DNA of 64,000 nt. Source: Alentia gelatinosa. Taxonomy: Eukaryota > Annelida > Polychaeta > Phyllodocida > Polynoidae. Positions 20,466 through 30,844 of the stretch are shown here, one piece after another. Numbering within the stretch: position 1 is the first letter of the stretch; each line of letters opens with the position of its first letter. The notes beneath the pieces were generated by a model. The model made no database searches. It saw nothing but the letters and a program-made list of their open reading frames with translations, and was not told the origin of the DNA. The translations under genes were made by a program, and so were the position numbers. The stretch is taken from NCBI GenBank assembly GCA_950022655.1, contig OX465580.1, forward strand, positions 3,333,122-3,397,121, in the 5' to 3' direction.

Positions 20466-20703
20466 TCAGTTTTAGCTATTTAAGAACAAATTAAGGTATT
20501 TGATAAACGAAATCATAGTAATGGTGCCAATACTGGTTAGATTTACTTGTTGTTTCGGAGAAATTCGTTCTGAACCTGCTGTAAACAGCTTGTTCAGAAC
20601 AAATTTCTCTAAAACAACTCATAAATCTACCCCATATTGTCACCATAACCATGGTTTCACATATTACTTGTGATGTTCATCCATATCAAAGCTAACTGTA
20701 GTT
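20466..20703. repeat. Second palindrome, 240 bp
   Basis: The inner arms 20521-20575 and 20592-20646 pair almost throughout: atggtg at the outside, tagattta in the middle, gagaaat and gttctgaac at the inside, with a 16-base loop. Weaker pairing continues out to about 20466 and 20703 (cagttttagct/agctaactg). It starts about 90 bases after the 540-bp palindrome and has a different sequence, so it is a separate element. Confidence 0.75.
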
Positions 20704-21072
20704 TATTTGTTAAAGACATATCGGATAACTTGGCTTGAAAATGGACGCCCATGTTATTTTCCTGAAAAATGAATTTGATGATCTCCAAGTGTTCTAGAAC
20801 AGATATCTAATTTAAAAACCGGGGGTTACCGTGCTAGGTTTTGATTTAGAGATCAATATCGTGAACAATATATGATAGAATATATATAAATTCTAAAACG
20901 TTGCTTTGCACATTGTAAAACTCATGTCATTTTTCCTGTTCAGAGGATAGAGTAGATGTATACTATATAGGTCACCCTCTGTTTTCTTTAAAGAATTGAA
21001 GAATACCATATTTTTCAGAACATTTCCTGTGTAAATCAAGTATATGTAAGTTGGGTTATTTTACCCATTAAG
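20704..21072. other. No gene seen
   Basis: AT-rich DNA between the palindromes and the LTR element. Nothing was recognised. Confidence 0.5.
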
Positions 21073-21076
21073 ATTG

Positions 21077-21602
21077 TGTGGTGGTCGCCGCCTGTCTAGC
21101 AGGTTGGATGACCCCAATCCGGAATGCTAGTTCCAGGCAGGATCCCACCCTACGCACTCTACGTAGGTTGGTTCGGTTTTCGGTTAGTTTGCACAGACCT
21201 AGTCACACATAACACAACAACGTCTTTTAATAAACTGAGATGTTTATTACTCACTACTTCCCGGAAAGATCTGGAAGATCTTTCCCACAAGTACAGTACC
21301 CCAGCACGTATGTGCCAGGTAATGCTGGAGAGGCTAATCTGGAAGACTTGCCTAACCACCAGGAATGAGAACCCGCCTTCAAAGTGAGGGCCCAAGGGTC
21401 TCTTCCTTAGAGGAGACGCGCGAGGACAGCCTGTCGACCTACTGTGAACGCTGAGTATATATATCCAGCGTTACGTAATCCCGGTCTCCGCCGCGCCACT
21501 CTCGTGTGCGGCGTTGCCCGGAATCACTACACAGTAAGGATCGGCACGTCGCGCCACCTTCCGTGAAACATACGAACACTGCTGGATTCCCACCCCACTA
21601 CA
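21077..21602 (-). repeat. 3' LTR of the 15.6-kb element
   Basis: 526 bp, beginning TGTAGTGGGG and ending CCACCACA on the minus strand, so it has the usual TG...CA ends. A TATA-like gatatatatactc near 21450-21465 sits inside an inverted repeat (aacgctg/cagcgtt). It matches the LTR at 36136-36649 and the solo LTR at 61429-61959. Compared with this copy, the 5' LTR lacks 16 bases beside a repeated agatct. Confidence 0.92.
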
Positions 21603-21630
21603 TTATCCCTCCCAGTTTTTACTAAGGGGG
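21603..21630 (-). other. Polypurine tract before the 3' LTR
   Basis: On the minus strand the bases just before the LTR read aactgggagggataa. This is a purine-rich run where second-strand synthesis would be primed. It is short and contains a few pyrimidines, so it is a likely but not proven PPT. Confidence 0.55.
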
Positions 21631-21726
21631 GGACCAAGGCAGCCATTATGCTGCTAGGGGACAACCCAACTAAAAATTACAACATAAATCCAGCAGTTCT
21701 TGGTCTACTCTCTAGCTTCCTGGCGT

Positions 21727-23830
21727 TCACAAGAATTCACTGATACCAATGTATAAGTGAAAAAGGTGGAATTGTAAGACGGAGAAGTTATTAAAAATAT
21801 GGAAGATACGACATTTAGGAAAGAAGAAACGACATTTGAAGTATATGTGTGACTCTAGTTGATCCGCCCGCAGGACGTATTCAACCGATATCGCACAGGG
21901 AGTGGAAGTTACCTTCGACACAACGGGAGGCTGTGTCGTCGGTTTCTTCTTCACCTCAACAACCGGGTTGGCTGGTGGTGGTAGAGCCGGAAAGGGCTCC
22001 TCATCCACAACTTTCCCGGGTGCTTGGGTAGCACCTTTGCTGATCGGGGTAACTCCCGGGAGTCTTGAGCTGGGACGAGTCTCAGCTGGTTTCTCCACGG
22101 GTCCGCCTACTTTGGAATCAGTTGGAACGTTCCCTTCACTCTTGGCTGAGAGGAGTTTTAGCCCCTCAGTCAAACTTGGCGTAGCCTGGTAAGCAGCTTC
22201 CACCATGTCAGCGATGGTGTGCCTACTAGGAGCCAACTTCTTCTTAGGCTTCCGACTGGATCTCCCAGAAGTATCATCCTCTCTGGACGAGGATGACGAC
22301 AACTTCTTAACCCGTTGTCTAACCTTCGAGGAACCCTTTGACGGTTCCCGGCTATGGGACGGTTTGTTCCTCGACTCTCGTGACATCCGACGATGGTTCG
22401 AATCGGATAGCATCAGACTCCCGAACCAGCCAGGATTCTTCTTCCATCCGATCTTGAACAATCGACCGTCAGTCATGCAAGTTTCGGGTTCCAGTTTGCC
22501 TTTCTGAGCATCGGAAACTATCAATGAATCTCTGCCAAAGATTCATGACCCGTTCCCGAGCTGCAGCTCCAGCAGTCCGGTGTTCCCGGGCGATGTGTCG
22601 GACAAGACACGATCGCCCTGAACTGGCACACCCGGCCTGGCAAGAGCCAACTTTCTTACCTAGGCACTGTAGCCATGGTCGCTCAGCTAGGTGGGCCTCG
22701 ACGAGGTGCCTAGCGTAACGACCCGCAGTTGCATAGGATGGTGACAATTTCTTGTCCCTTCCATGGCAACTCACGAAGACACAATGATCGCCGTTACCGA
22801 ACTTGTGCCACGCAAACGCGATCCGGTCTTTGACCTGATTGTCGTACTTCAGCTGGCTGATGCTTGACACCCCTTTCACCCGGTCGATGTACCAGGTGTT
22901 GGGAGAGCCTTTGTAAACAGACCATGCTTTGTCGTCAGGCGTTCCATCTAAACCGACACCATTTGGAATGTAATGTCGGTTCCCATGACGGAGATCTTCT
23001 AGGCAAGTGTAAGTCTTGCCCAGCAAAGAGGCGGGCAGCTGTTGAGCCATCGTTCTCTTCCCAGCCCGCTTTACGCCAGGCTGGAAATCACCGCCATCAC
23101 TGTCAGGGTCGGATTTGGACAGGGGTTTATCCCTATCCATCTCTGTTCCCCAACACTTGACTTCTCTGCCACCCGTGGCATCCATGGAGGTGCTCGGTGT
23201 AGCGGCAGTCGCACTCGGCCCAGCTTGCCCCGCGGATTTGTCTGAGCCTTTCGACTCAGCCCCCTTTGACTTCTCTTGCTTCTCGGGTTTGGGTTTCCCT
23301 TTACCCAAGTCACACGAGTCTAGCCGGCCTTCTTTTTTGGCTAACTCCGCCTCGGTCCGCTCCCGGGCGGCACGACAGAGTCGCTTTTTCTGCTGCTTCA
23401 ACAGCTGCGGTTCAGTTCCGGAAGCATCTTTAGGTTTTGACACCTCAGTGTTGCTCTCGGACTTCCCCGCCTCGGGTTTAGCCGGCTGTGACACCTTTGC
23501 TGGACGGCCCCGTTAACACAGAGTCGTCCCCAACTGACGAATCAGTCTCCATGGCCGCCTCTGTACCAGCTTCGGCCCTCTCAGGCTTAGCCACCGGACC
23601 CAGGGCCAAAAAGGTCCCGGTTTCCGCCGACTTCACCTTAGGAGGAGTCCAATGCTGATACATTGACTGAACCATTTTCCACGTCTTCGGATCTGGGATC
23701 CCAGCCAACATTTCTTCCAGGCTCTGAGTTGTAAAACTTCCTCGGAGAGTGGCGACGCGGGCGGGCTCGGCCTCGCCTCGGCGTCTCACGCTCCGATTCG
23801 AAACCCCCGGCTTCTTCCATGATCACATCC
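21727..23830 (-). pseudogene. Unrecognised 3' ORF (Z) with Cys/His finger-like motifs
   Basis: Three frames overlap end to end (23789-23478, 23494-22469, 22524-21727) and read as one protein of roughly 690 residues with two or three frameshifts. The N-terminal part is acidic and Lys/Pro/Ser-rich, with an RGRPAK AT-hook-like motif at about 23510. The middle has a conserved-looking globular part (WYIDRVKG, FAWHKFGNGDH) and two degenerate C2H2-like motifs: C-x4-C-x18-H-x4-H ending RHLVEAH, and C-x3-C-x10-H-x4-H ending RHIAREH. The C-terminal part is Arg/Ser- then Pro-rich. I do not recognise the family. It takes the place of env in the element but shows no signal peptide or clear transmembrane segment. 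A Gag-like or captured host protein are alternatives. Confidence 0.55.
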
Positions 23831-25870
23831 TCAGACTCGTCTATACCATATATGATATCTAGAGCGATTCTGGCAAACCTGACTCCAAATAGCTCCTGTT
23901 GTAGGGGCATCTTTCCGAGTCCTACCCCGGGTTTGACTTTGCTACAAACGGAACATCCAGATATCCATCTTCGAATATCTGCACCCATTCCAGGCCAGTA
24001 GTAACGACGCCTTATTCTGGCTACCGTCCTTTTCCATCCTAGATGAGCTGCACTCCTATGTTCATGACATAGAGTCATTAGCCCGGAACGTAATTCTCGA
24101 GGGACTACTAATTTCAGAGCACGTTTAAGTGGTTGCGACGTAGTTCTCCATTGAAATAATACTCCATCCCGGACCTCCAGTTCTTTCCATTGACCGCACA
24201 GATTCCGAAATTCTCGGTTTTCAGGCGAGATCTCGGGCCCTGTAGGTCTATGGAGCCCATTTGCTACCAGTTTGATTAACCTGAACAGATCTGGGTCAGC
24301 CTGTTGACTTTCCTTAATCTGTTCCAGAGTCCACCGATAGTTCTGGGGCGGTTTCACTTTCTGGGAGCATAGGGTAGCTATTACAGCTCTATGCTCACCA
24401 CAATCTCGGCAATCTGGACACCCACATTTCCGCACTGGTCTCCTTGAGAGACAATCCGCATTAATGTGAGACTTTCCAGCCCGGTGTTCGATCTGGCAGT
24501 TAGTTAATCCGAATTTGGAAAGAGCTGCCAGCCATCTTCCAATCATTCCCTCGGCATCTTTGAAGTTAAAGAGCCATTCGAGAGAAGAATGGTCGATACG
24601 CAAGATAAAATCTCCACCTAGGAAGTGTCGATATTTTCTCACATACACCACAACCGCTAAGAGTTCCCTCTTAGTGGTACAGTAGTTCCGCTGGCTTTTA
24701 CTTAAGCTATTGCTGGCAAAAGCTATTGGAACCTCTACACCATTCTGAATCTGAGACAACGCCGCTCCGATACTCTCATTACTAGCGTCAGTGTCAAGGA
24801 TGAACCGACCCTGGGGCAGAGGGTACTTCAACACAGGAGTCTCCGTAAAAAGTCCCAGAAAAGTATGTTCAGCTTCCGGAGTCCACTGGATCTCTTTTGG
24901 CTTCCCTGGCTTATCTAGTACCACATACTGCTGCATGGGATGTGCAATTTCAGAAAAACCCGGAATAAAGTTGCGGTAGTACGAACAAAATCCTAGGAAA
25001 GACCTTTTGTCTTTTATATTCTGGGGGCGTGGCCAATTAGCAAATGCCTCCTACTTGGAAGGATCTGCCTGGATTCCATTTCCAGAAACTATCCGTCCCA
25101 AGTATTCCACAGATCTGCGAAACAGTTTGCATTTCTGAGGTTTGAGTTTCAACCCATAAGATTTAATCCGCTCAAATACCTTTCTCAGGTTTTCTAGGCA
25201 TTCAACATAATTCTTTACGAAGATGATTATGTCATCCAGATAAACCAAACACTTTTTCCACTGCAAGCCACGCAACATCTGATCCATCATGGATTCGAAA
25301 GTCGCTGGAGCGTTACAGAGGCCAAATGGCATTACGGTAAACTCGTAAAGCCCCTGATGAATGGTGAACGTTGTTTTAGGTTGATTGCCACTGTTCATCT
25401 TTACCTGCCAATATCCAGATTGGAGATCCAGAGTACAAAACCACTGGTTCCCACCTAGAGAGTCGAGACTCTCATCGATCCGTGGTATTGGATAGCATTT
25501 TCCGGGTGATACTATTTAGTTTTCTGTAGTCAATACAGAACCGGCAAGAACCATCCTTCTTAGTAACCATTACCACAGGGCTAGCCCAAGGACTTGCACT
25601 GGGGACAATTACTTTCTGGCTCACCATTTTTTTTACTTCCTCTTCTAAAGCTTCCCGTTTTACCGGTGGTATTCGTCGATAAGGAAGACGGAAAGGTTGG
25701 TGTCCCTCAGTGTCAATCTTGTGTTCTACTCGATCAGTTCTCCCCAGAGGATCTCTGGGTCGAGCAAAGATTGACTCCATTTTCTTTAGAAGTATTCTTA
25801 GTTCATGTCGTTCCCCACTATTTAGTGTGTCTGTCGTCTGAACTAAGGTTTCTAGAGTTTCATGCAACTG
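23831..25870 (-). pseudogene. pol: Second, partial pol copy (RT to start of integrase core)
   Basis: This segment repeats 27159-29198 at a constant offset of 3,328 bases with few differences. It covers the RT start ([14 protein letters not shown]), YLDD, RNase H (LDTDASN, DHSS) and the HHCC integrase zinc domain. It stops in the integrase just after the first catalytic Asp region (LDII.GIDESED). There it changes abruptly into ORF Z. At its 5' end it is joined to the non-coding tail of the first pol at 25871. Frameshifts occur near 25450 and 25030. It could not make an active integrase. Confidence 0.92.
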
Positions 25871-25984
25871 TTTCTAAGGTAACTGTTTGATCAACATTCA
25901 CGTATAATTGACACGCCGCTGACTTTCAATGATTTACACTCCGTACCATTGCTTCTCGTTGTGTTTTCGACAACCCCAACACCA

Positions 25985-28900
25985 CTACTCTTTGTAGCTA
26001 ACCACAGCCTTAGATATTAATCGAGAGCTGCGGTGGGGTTTAGAGTCTATTTTAGACTCCATTCTACATCTGGAACCATGTTTATTGTACACAGCTCGAT
26101 TTGTAGCGAATTCGGACTTATCCGTATCAGGTTTTTCATCTACCCACACCTTCCTTTTAGGGTTAGCGTAAGTAGGAATTACCTTCCGCGGACGTCCCGG
26201 TTTCCGTCGTGTTGACGGGCACTTCCCTGTCGGGGTCTGCCACCGCCGTGTTGACGGGGGTTTGACACCCGGCTTCCCGGCTCTTTGAACCCGGGACCTC
26301 TCTGGTACCCCAGTCGGGCCCGCGGTCAGTGACACATCCCGCGTTGTAGCAGGGTGTGAAACTTCAAAGCTGGAACTTTTGCGCTTCCCTTCCCATAGTC
26401 GTAAACGAGCTACATGGGATTTGTAACGCCTTCTTGACCATTCATCCTCTATCACTACCGTCATTTCTGACAATACTTGAACAATTCTGAATGGTCCATC
26501 CCAGTTAGAGCCAGTTTTACATTTACCAACGGAGTGTGGTATCACACAACCCAGTCTCCTACTCGGAACTTACGTGGTTTAAGATTGACATCATGGCCAG
26601 TCTTTTGCCACTCAGCAGCTTTTGTCAGGTTCCTTCTCGCGAGATAATATCCCTCTACAGCTTTTCGACAAAACCTATGGGACAAGGATCATCCGTAGAC
26701 ATTCCGGGAACCCCATAGACTATGTCAGCGGGCATTACTATTTCCTCGCCAAAGACGAGCAAATTAGGTGAACACCCCATACTTGAATGAAGGGTTCCAT
26801 TATAAGCGTGAGCTATAAATGGTGCCAATTCATCCTAATTCTTCCGGTTTTCATCTACCAGGGTCCGGAGACACTGGATCAATGTCCGGTTGAACCGTTC
26901 CACCATACCATCTGATTGAGGACGATATGGATTAGTATGCATCTTTTTAATCTCAAGTATCCTACACATTTCCCTCCAGATCTGGGATTCAAATTCCTGT
27001 CCCTGGTCGGAATGTAACACACTCGGAGTTCCAAAAGACAGCATCCATTTTTCACTAAAGCTTCCGCACAAGTGGCAGCTTTGTGATTCTTCATGGGATA
27101 GATCTGCACATATTTTGTGTAGTAATCCATCACCACCATCATATAGGTATTCCCTTCCTCAGACTCGTCTATACCAGATATGATATCTAGAGCGATTCTG
27201 GCAAACCTGACTCCAAATAGCTCCTGTTGTAGGGGCATCTTTCCGAGTCCTACCCCGGGTTTGACTTTGCTACAGACGGAACATCCAGATATCCATCTTC
27301 GAATATCTGCACCCATTCCAGGCCAATAGTAACGACGCCTTATTTTGGCTAGCGTCCTTTTCAGTCCTGGATGAGCTGCACTCCTAAGTTCATGACATAG
27401 AGTCATTAGCCCGGAACATAATTCTCGAGGGACTACTAATTTCAGAGCACGTTTAAGTGGTTGCGACGTAGTTCTCCATTGATATAATACTCCATCCCGG
27501 ACCTCCAGTTCTTTCCATTGACCGCACAGATTCCGAAATTCTCGGTTTTCAGGCGAGATCTCAGGCCCTGTAGGTCTATGGAGCCCATTTGCTACCAGTT
27601 TGATTAACCTGAACAGATCTGGGTCAGCCTGTTGACTTTCCTTAATCTGTTCCAGAGTCCAACGATAGTTCTGGGGCGGTTTCACTTTCTGGGAGCATAG
27701 GGTAGCTATTACAGCTCTATGCTCACCACAATCTCGGCAATCTGGACACCCACATTTCCGCACTGGTCTCCTTGAGAGACAATCCGCATTAATGTGAGAC
27801 TTTCCAGCCTGGTGTTCGATCTGGCAGTTAGTTAATCCGAATTTGGAAAGAGCTGCCAGCCATCTTCCAATCAGTCCCTCGGCATCTTTGAAGTTAAAGA
27901 GCCATTCGAGAGAAGAATGGTCGATACGCAAGATAAAATCTCCACCTAGGAAGTGTTGATATTTTCTCACATACACCACAACCGCTAAGAGTTCCCTCTT
28001 AGTGGTACAGTAGTTCCGCTGGCTTTTACTTAAGCTATTGCTGGCAAAAGCTATTGGAACCTCTACACCATTCTGAATCTGAGACAACGCCGCTCCGATA
28101 CTCTCATTACTAGCGTCAGTGTCAAGGATGAACCGACCCTGGGGCAGAGGGTACTTCAACACAGGAGTCTCCGTAAAAAGTCCCAGAAAAGTATGTTCAG
28201 CTTCCGGAGTCCACTGGATCTCTTTTGGCTTCCCTGGCTTATCTAGTACCACATACTGCTGCATGGGATGTGCAATTTCAGAAAAACCCGGAATAAAGTT
28301 GCGGTAGTACGAACAAAATCCTAGGAAAGACCTTTTGTCTTTTGTGTTCTGGGGGCGTGGCCAATTAGCTACTACCTCCAACTTGGAAGGATCTGCCTGG
28401 ATTCCATTTCCAGAAACTATCCGTCCCAAGTATTCCACAGATCTGCGAAACAGTTTGCATTTCTGAGGTTTGAGTTTCAACCCATAAGATTTAATCCGCT
28501 CAAATACCTTTCTCAGGTTTTCTAGGCATTCAGCATAATTCTTTACGAAGATGATTATGTCATCCAGATAAACCAAACACTTTTTCCACTGCAAGCCACG
28601 CAACATCTGATCCATCATGGATTCGAAAGTCGTTGGAGCGTTACAGAGGCCAAATGGCATTACGGTAAACTCGTAAAGCCCCTGATGAATGGTGAACGCC
28701 GTTTTAGGTTGATCGCCACTGTTCATCTTTACCTGCCAATATCCAGATTGGAGATCCAGAGTACAAAACCACTGGTTCCCACCTAGAGAGTCGAGACTCT
28801 CATCGATCCGTGGTATTGGATAGCATTTTCCGGGTGATACTATTTAGTTTTCTGTAGTCAATACAGAACCGGCAAGAACCATCCTTCTTAGTAACCATTA

Positions 28901-30158
28901 CCACAGGGCTAGCCCAAGGACTTGCACTGGGGACAATTACTTTCTGGCTCACCATTTTTTTTACTTCCTCTTCTAAAGCTTCCCGTTTTACCGGTGGTAT
29001 TCGTCGATAAGGAAGACGGAAAGGTTGGTGTCCCTCAGTGTCAATCTTGTGTTCTACTCGATCAGTTCTCCCCAGAGGATCTCTGGGTCGAGCAAAGATT
29101 GACTCCATTTTCTTTAGAAGTATTCTTAGTTCATGTCATTCCCCACTATTTAGTGTGTCTGTCGTCTGAACTAAGGTTTCTAGAGTTTCATGCAACTGAC
29201 TCGGAACTGGAATGTATCCTGTTCCTGTATCAATAGCACTAACTCAAACTTCTTCATAATCAATTCCTTCGAAGTCCAGCTACATGAGCTAGGGTTGCCC
29301 AGCCCAAGGTATCACCTTTCTTCAATTTAATCAACCCGGAGGTGTGATTACTGATAGGAATTGATCCTTCTCTAGCACTTCCGATCAAAGTATCCCAGGC
29401 CTGTATTCCTTTGTGGGAAAACAATTCCGGATTTGGCTCGAAGAGTGCATCTCCACATGGTAAATCGCCTTCCCCAGCTATCAGGACATTAACCATCTGC
29501 TGAGGTGGGATGCCCACATCTTGTCGAACAGAAATCAAAGAAGAAATCCGTCGACAACTACATTCCACTTCCATTAACTCAGGAAATTTGAGTCGGAGAG
29601 TGCCATCTTGTAGATCCATAGAGCCTCCATAGAGGGTGAGAAAGTCTACGCCTAATATTCCACTCTCTTCAATATCACTGAGTATGGGACCCCATACAAA
29701 TTCAGTGTTACCTATTGAGACTGGAATAATCACACTACCATAGCATCTCATTTGAGTGCCATTAGCAGCTTTTGCTGAAGCCCCAGGAACATGACATTCC
29801 TGTGTGAACCCGAGAGACTGATAGAGTCCATTGTTCAACACAGAGCGACTTGCGCCAGTATCTAATAATAGATCTATCTTTCTTCCCTGAATTCTAGCCG
29901 GTACATACCAGCGTCGCCCACCTAAGGGCGATGGTTGTCGTATAAACTGTGAGATCCCATCTAAGGTTCCAAGATCCCATCCGCGTTGACAAAGCCATTG
30001 CAGACAGGGGTGCCCGGGTGAAAGATACTTACTACAGATCGTTGCGACCGTACTTCATATCCTTCCCTTTTCTGGTAAGTTTGGGATACATCCCTTCTTA
30101 TCGATCTCACAGGTTTGTGTCTCTTGGCACATCTCTTCCCGGACCGCAGTGTTGCCAC
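25985..30158 (-). pseudogene. pol: First pol copy (protease to integrase tail)
   Basis: On the minus strand this runs from the gag-pol linker (30158-29961) through the protease (DTGAS at about 29860), a spacer domain (29800-29260), RT (29108-28800 and 28726 onward, YLDD at about 28570), RNase H and integrase (HHCC at about 27390-27260, GIDESEEGN near 27150). The C-terminal tail at 26545-25985 has GPF and an AT-hook-like KPGRPRK. Breaks include a frameshift near 28780 and loss of one A in an A run near 27045. The latter shifts the integrase frame, and the correct frame resumes in 27071-26835. Another break lies near 26830-26550. Copy 1 has different breaks, so the two inactivated independently. 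Confidence 0.9.
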
Positions 30159-30161
30159 TCG

Positions 30162-30844
30162 CTACAGTCCTTCTTTGTTTCCCGGTTCCCTTCTAGAAGC
30201 GACCGTCAATGCAGGCAGACTACGAGGTGTCTCCACTGTAGTGACGTTCCGGGTTTCAGGACAATCTGGAGAGATGTGTCCCATTTTGTTGCACCGCCAA
30301 CAACGTCGGACGTCCAGCTGGTTTTTCTCCCCCTGATTCAGTCTTTCGTTGATTTTGGCCAAAAACTTCATTACCTTGGAAGAGTTTTCCTTTGGTTCTG
30401 CGGTTTTAGGTTTTAGGTTTTGCCTCTGCCACAGAAGGTACATCACTGTTCCTTCCAAAGCTAGGGGTTCGACCTCTCCCATGTCCCCGTCTATGGAAAC
30501 CTCCCCTTCCAAGTACCATTGAGCGGACATTAGAGAGTATATCCTCTATTTCCGCTTCCTGACACTCGTAGGTATCTTCTTCTTCTACTTGTGACCAAGT
30601 AGAACCTACTACGTTAACCCGGGAAGTTTTTCCTGGATTAGCATATTTTCCGAATAGTATACACCGTTGTTCGTAGGCGTCCACTATTCGCAACACCTGC
30701 ATGAAGTTCATACCGGGCTGCCATTTAGAGATGACTTCCGTTCGCACGTCATCATCCCGAAGCCCTTTTACAAACTGAGTTTGCAGATCTTCATGTAGCG
30801 CAGGAGAATCTAATCCGGTTCCCGGGTAAACTTTCAACAACATT
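30162..30844 (-). pseudogene. gag: gag, 3' part with zinc knuckle
   Basis: This is the part of Gag downstream of the LINE C insertion. The frame 30843-30406 holds the end of the capsid-like region (AYEQRCILFGKYANPG). A small insertion near 30410 (a repeated ttttagg unit) shifts the frame to 30530-30162, which holds the knuckle C-x2-C-x4-H-x4-C (CWRCNKMGHISPDC), intact here. Copy 1 at 5-580 is the same region with stops. Confidence 0.85.

Noticed and set aside
21124..21395. Short open frames inside the LTR (also at 36137-36346 and 61465-61647)
   Set aside because: They lie within repeated non-coding LTR sequence, and the frames are not kept among the three copies.
22205..23516. Plus-strand Ser/Leu-rich frames opposite ORF Z
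   Set aside because: They come from the high GC content of the region; the minus-strand frames carry Cys/His motifs and charged low-complexity typical of a protein.
24791..24979. Plus-strand frames opposite pol, repeated at 28119-28307 and 2527-2724
   Set aside because: They recur only because the pol sequence itself is repeated; they are antisense shadows.
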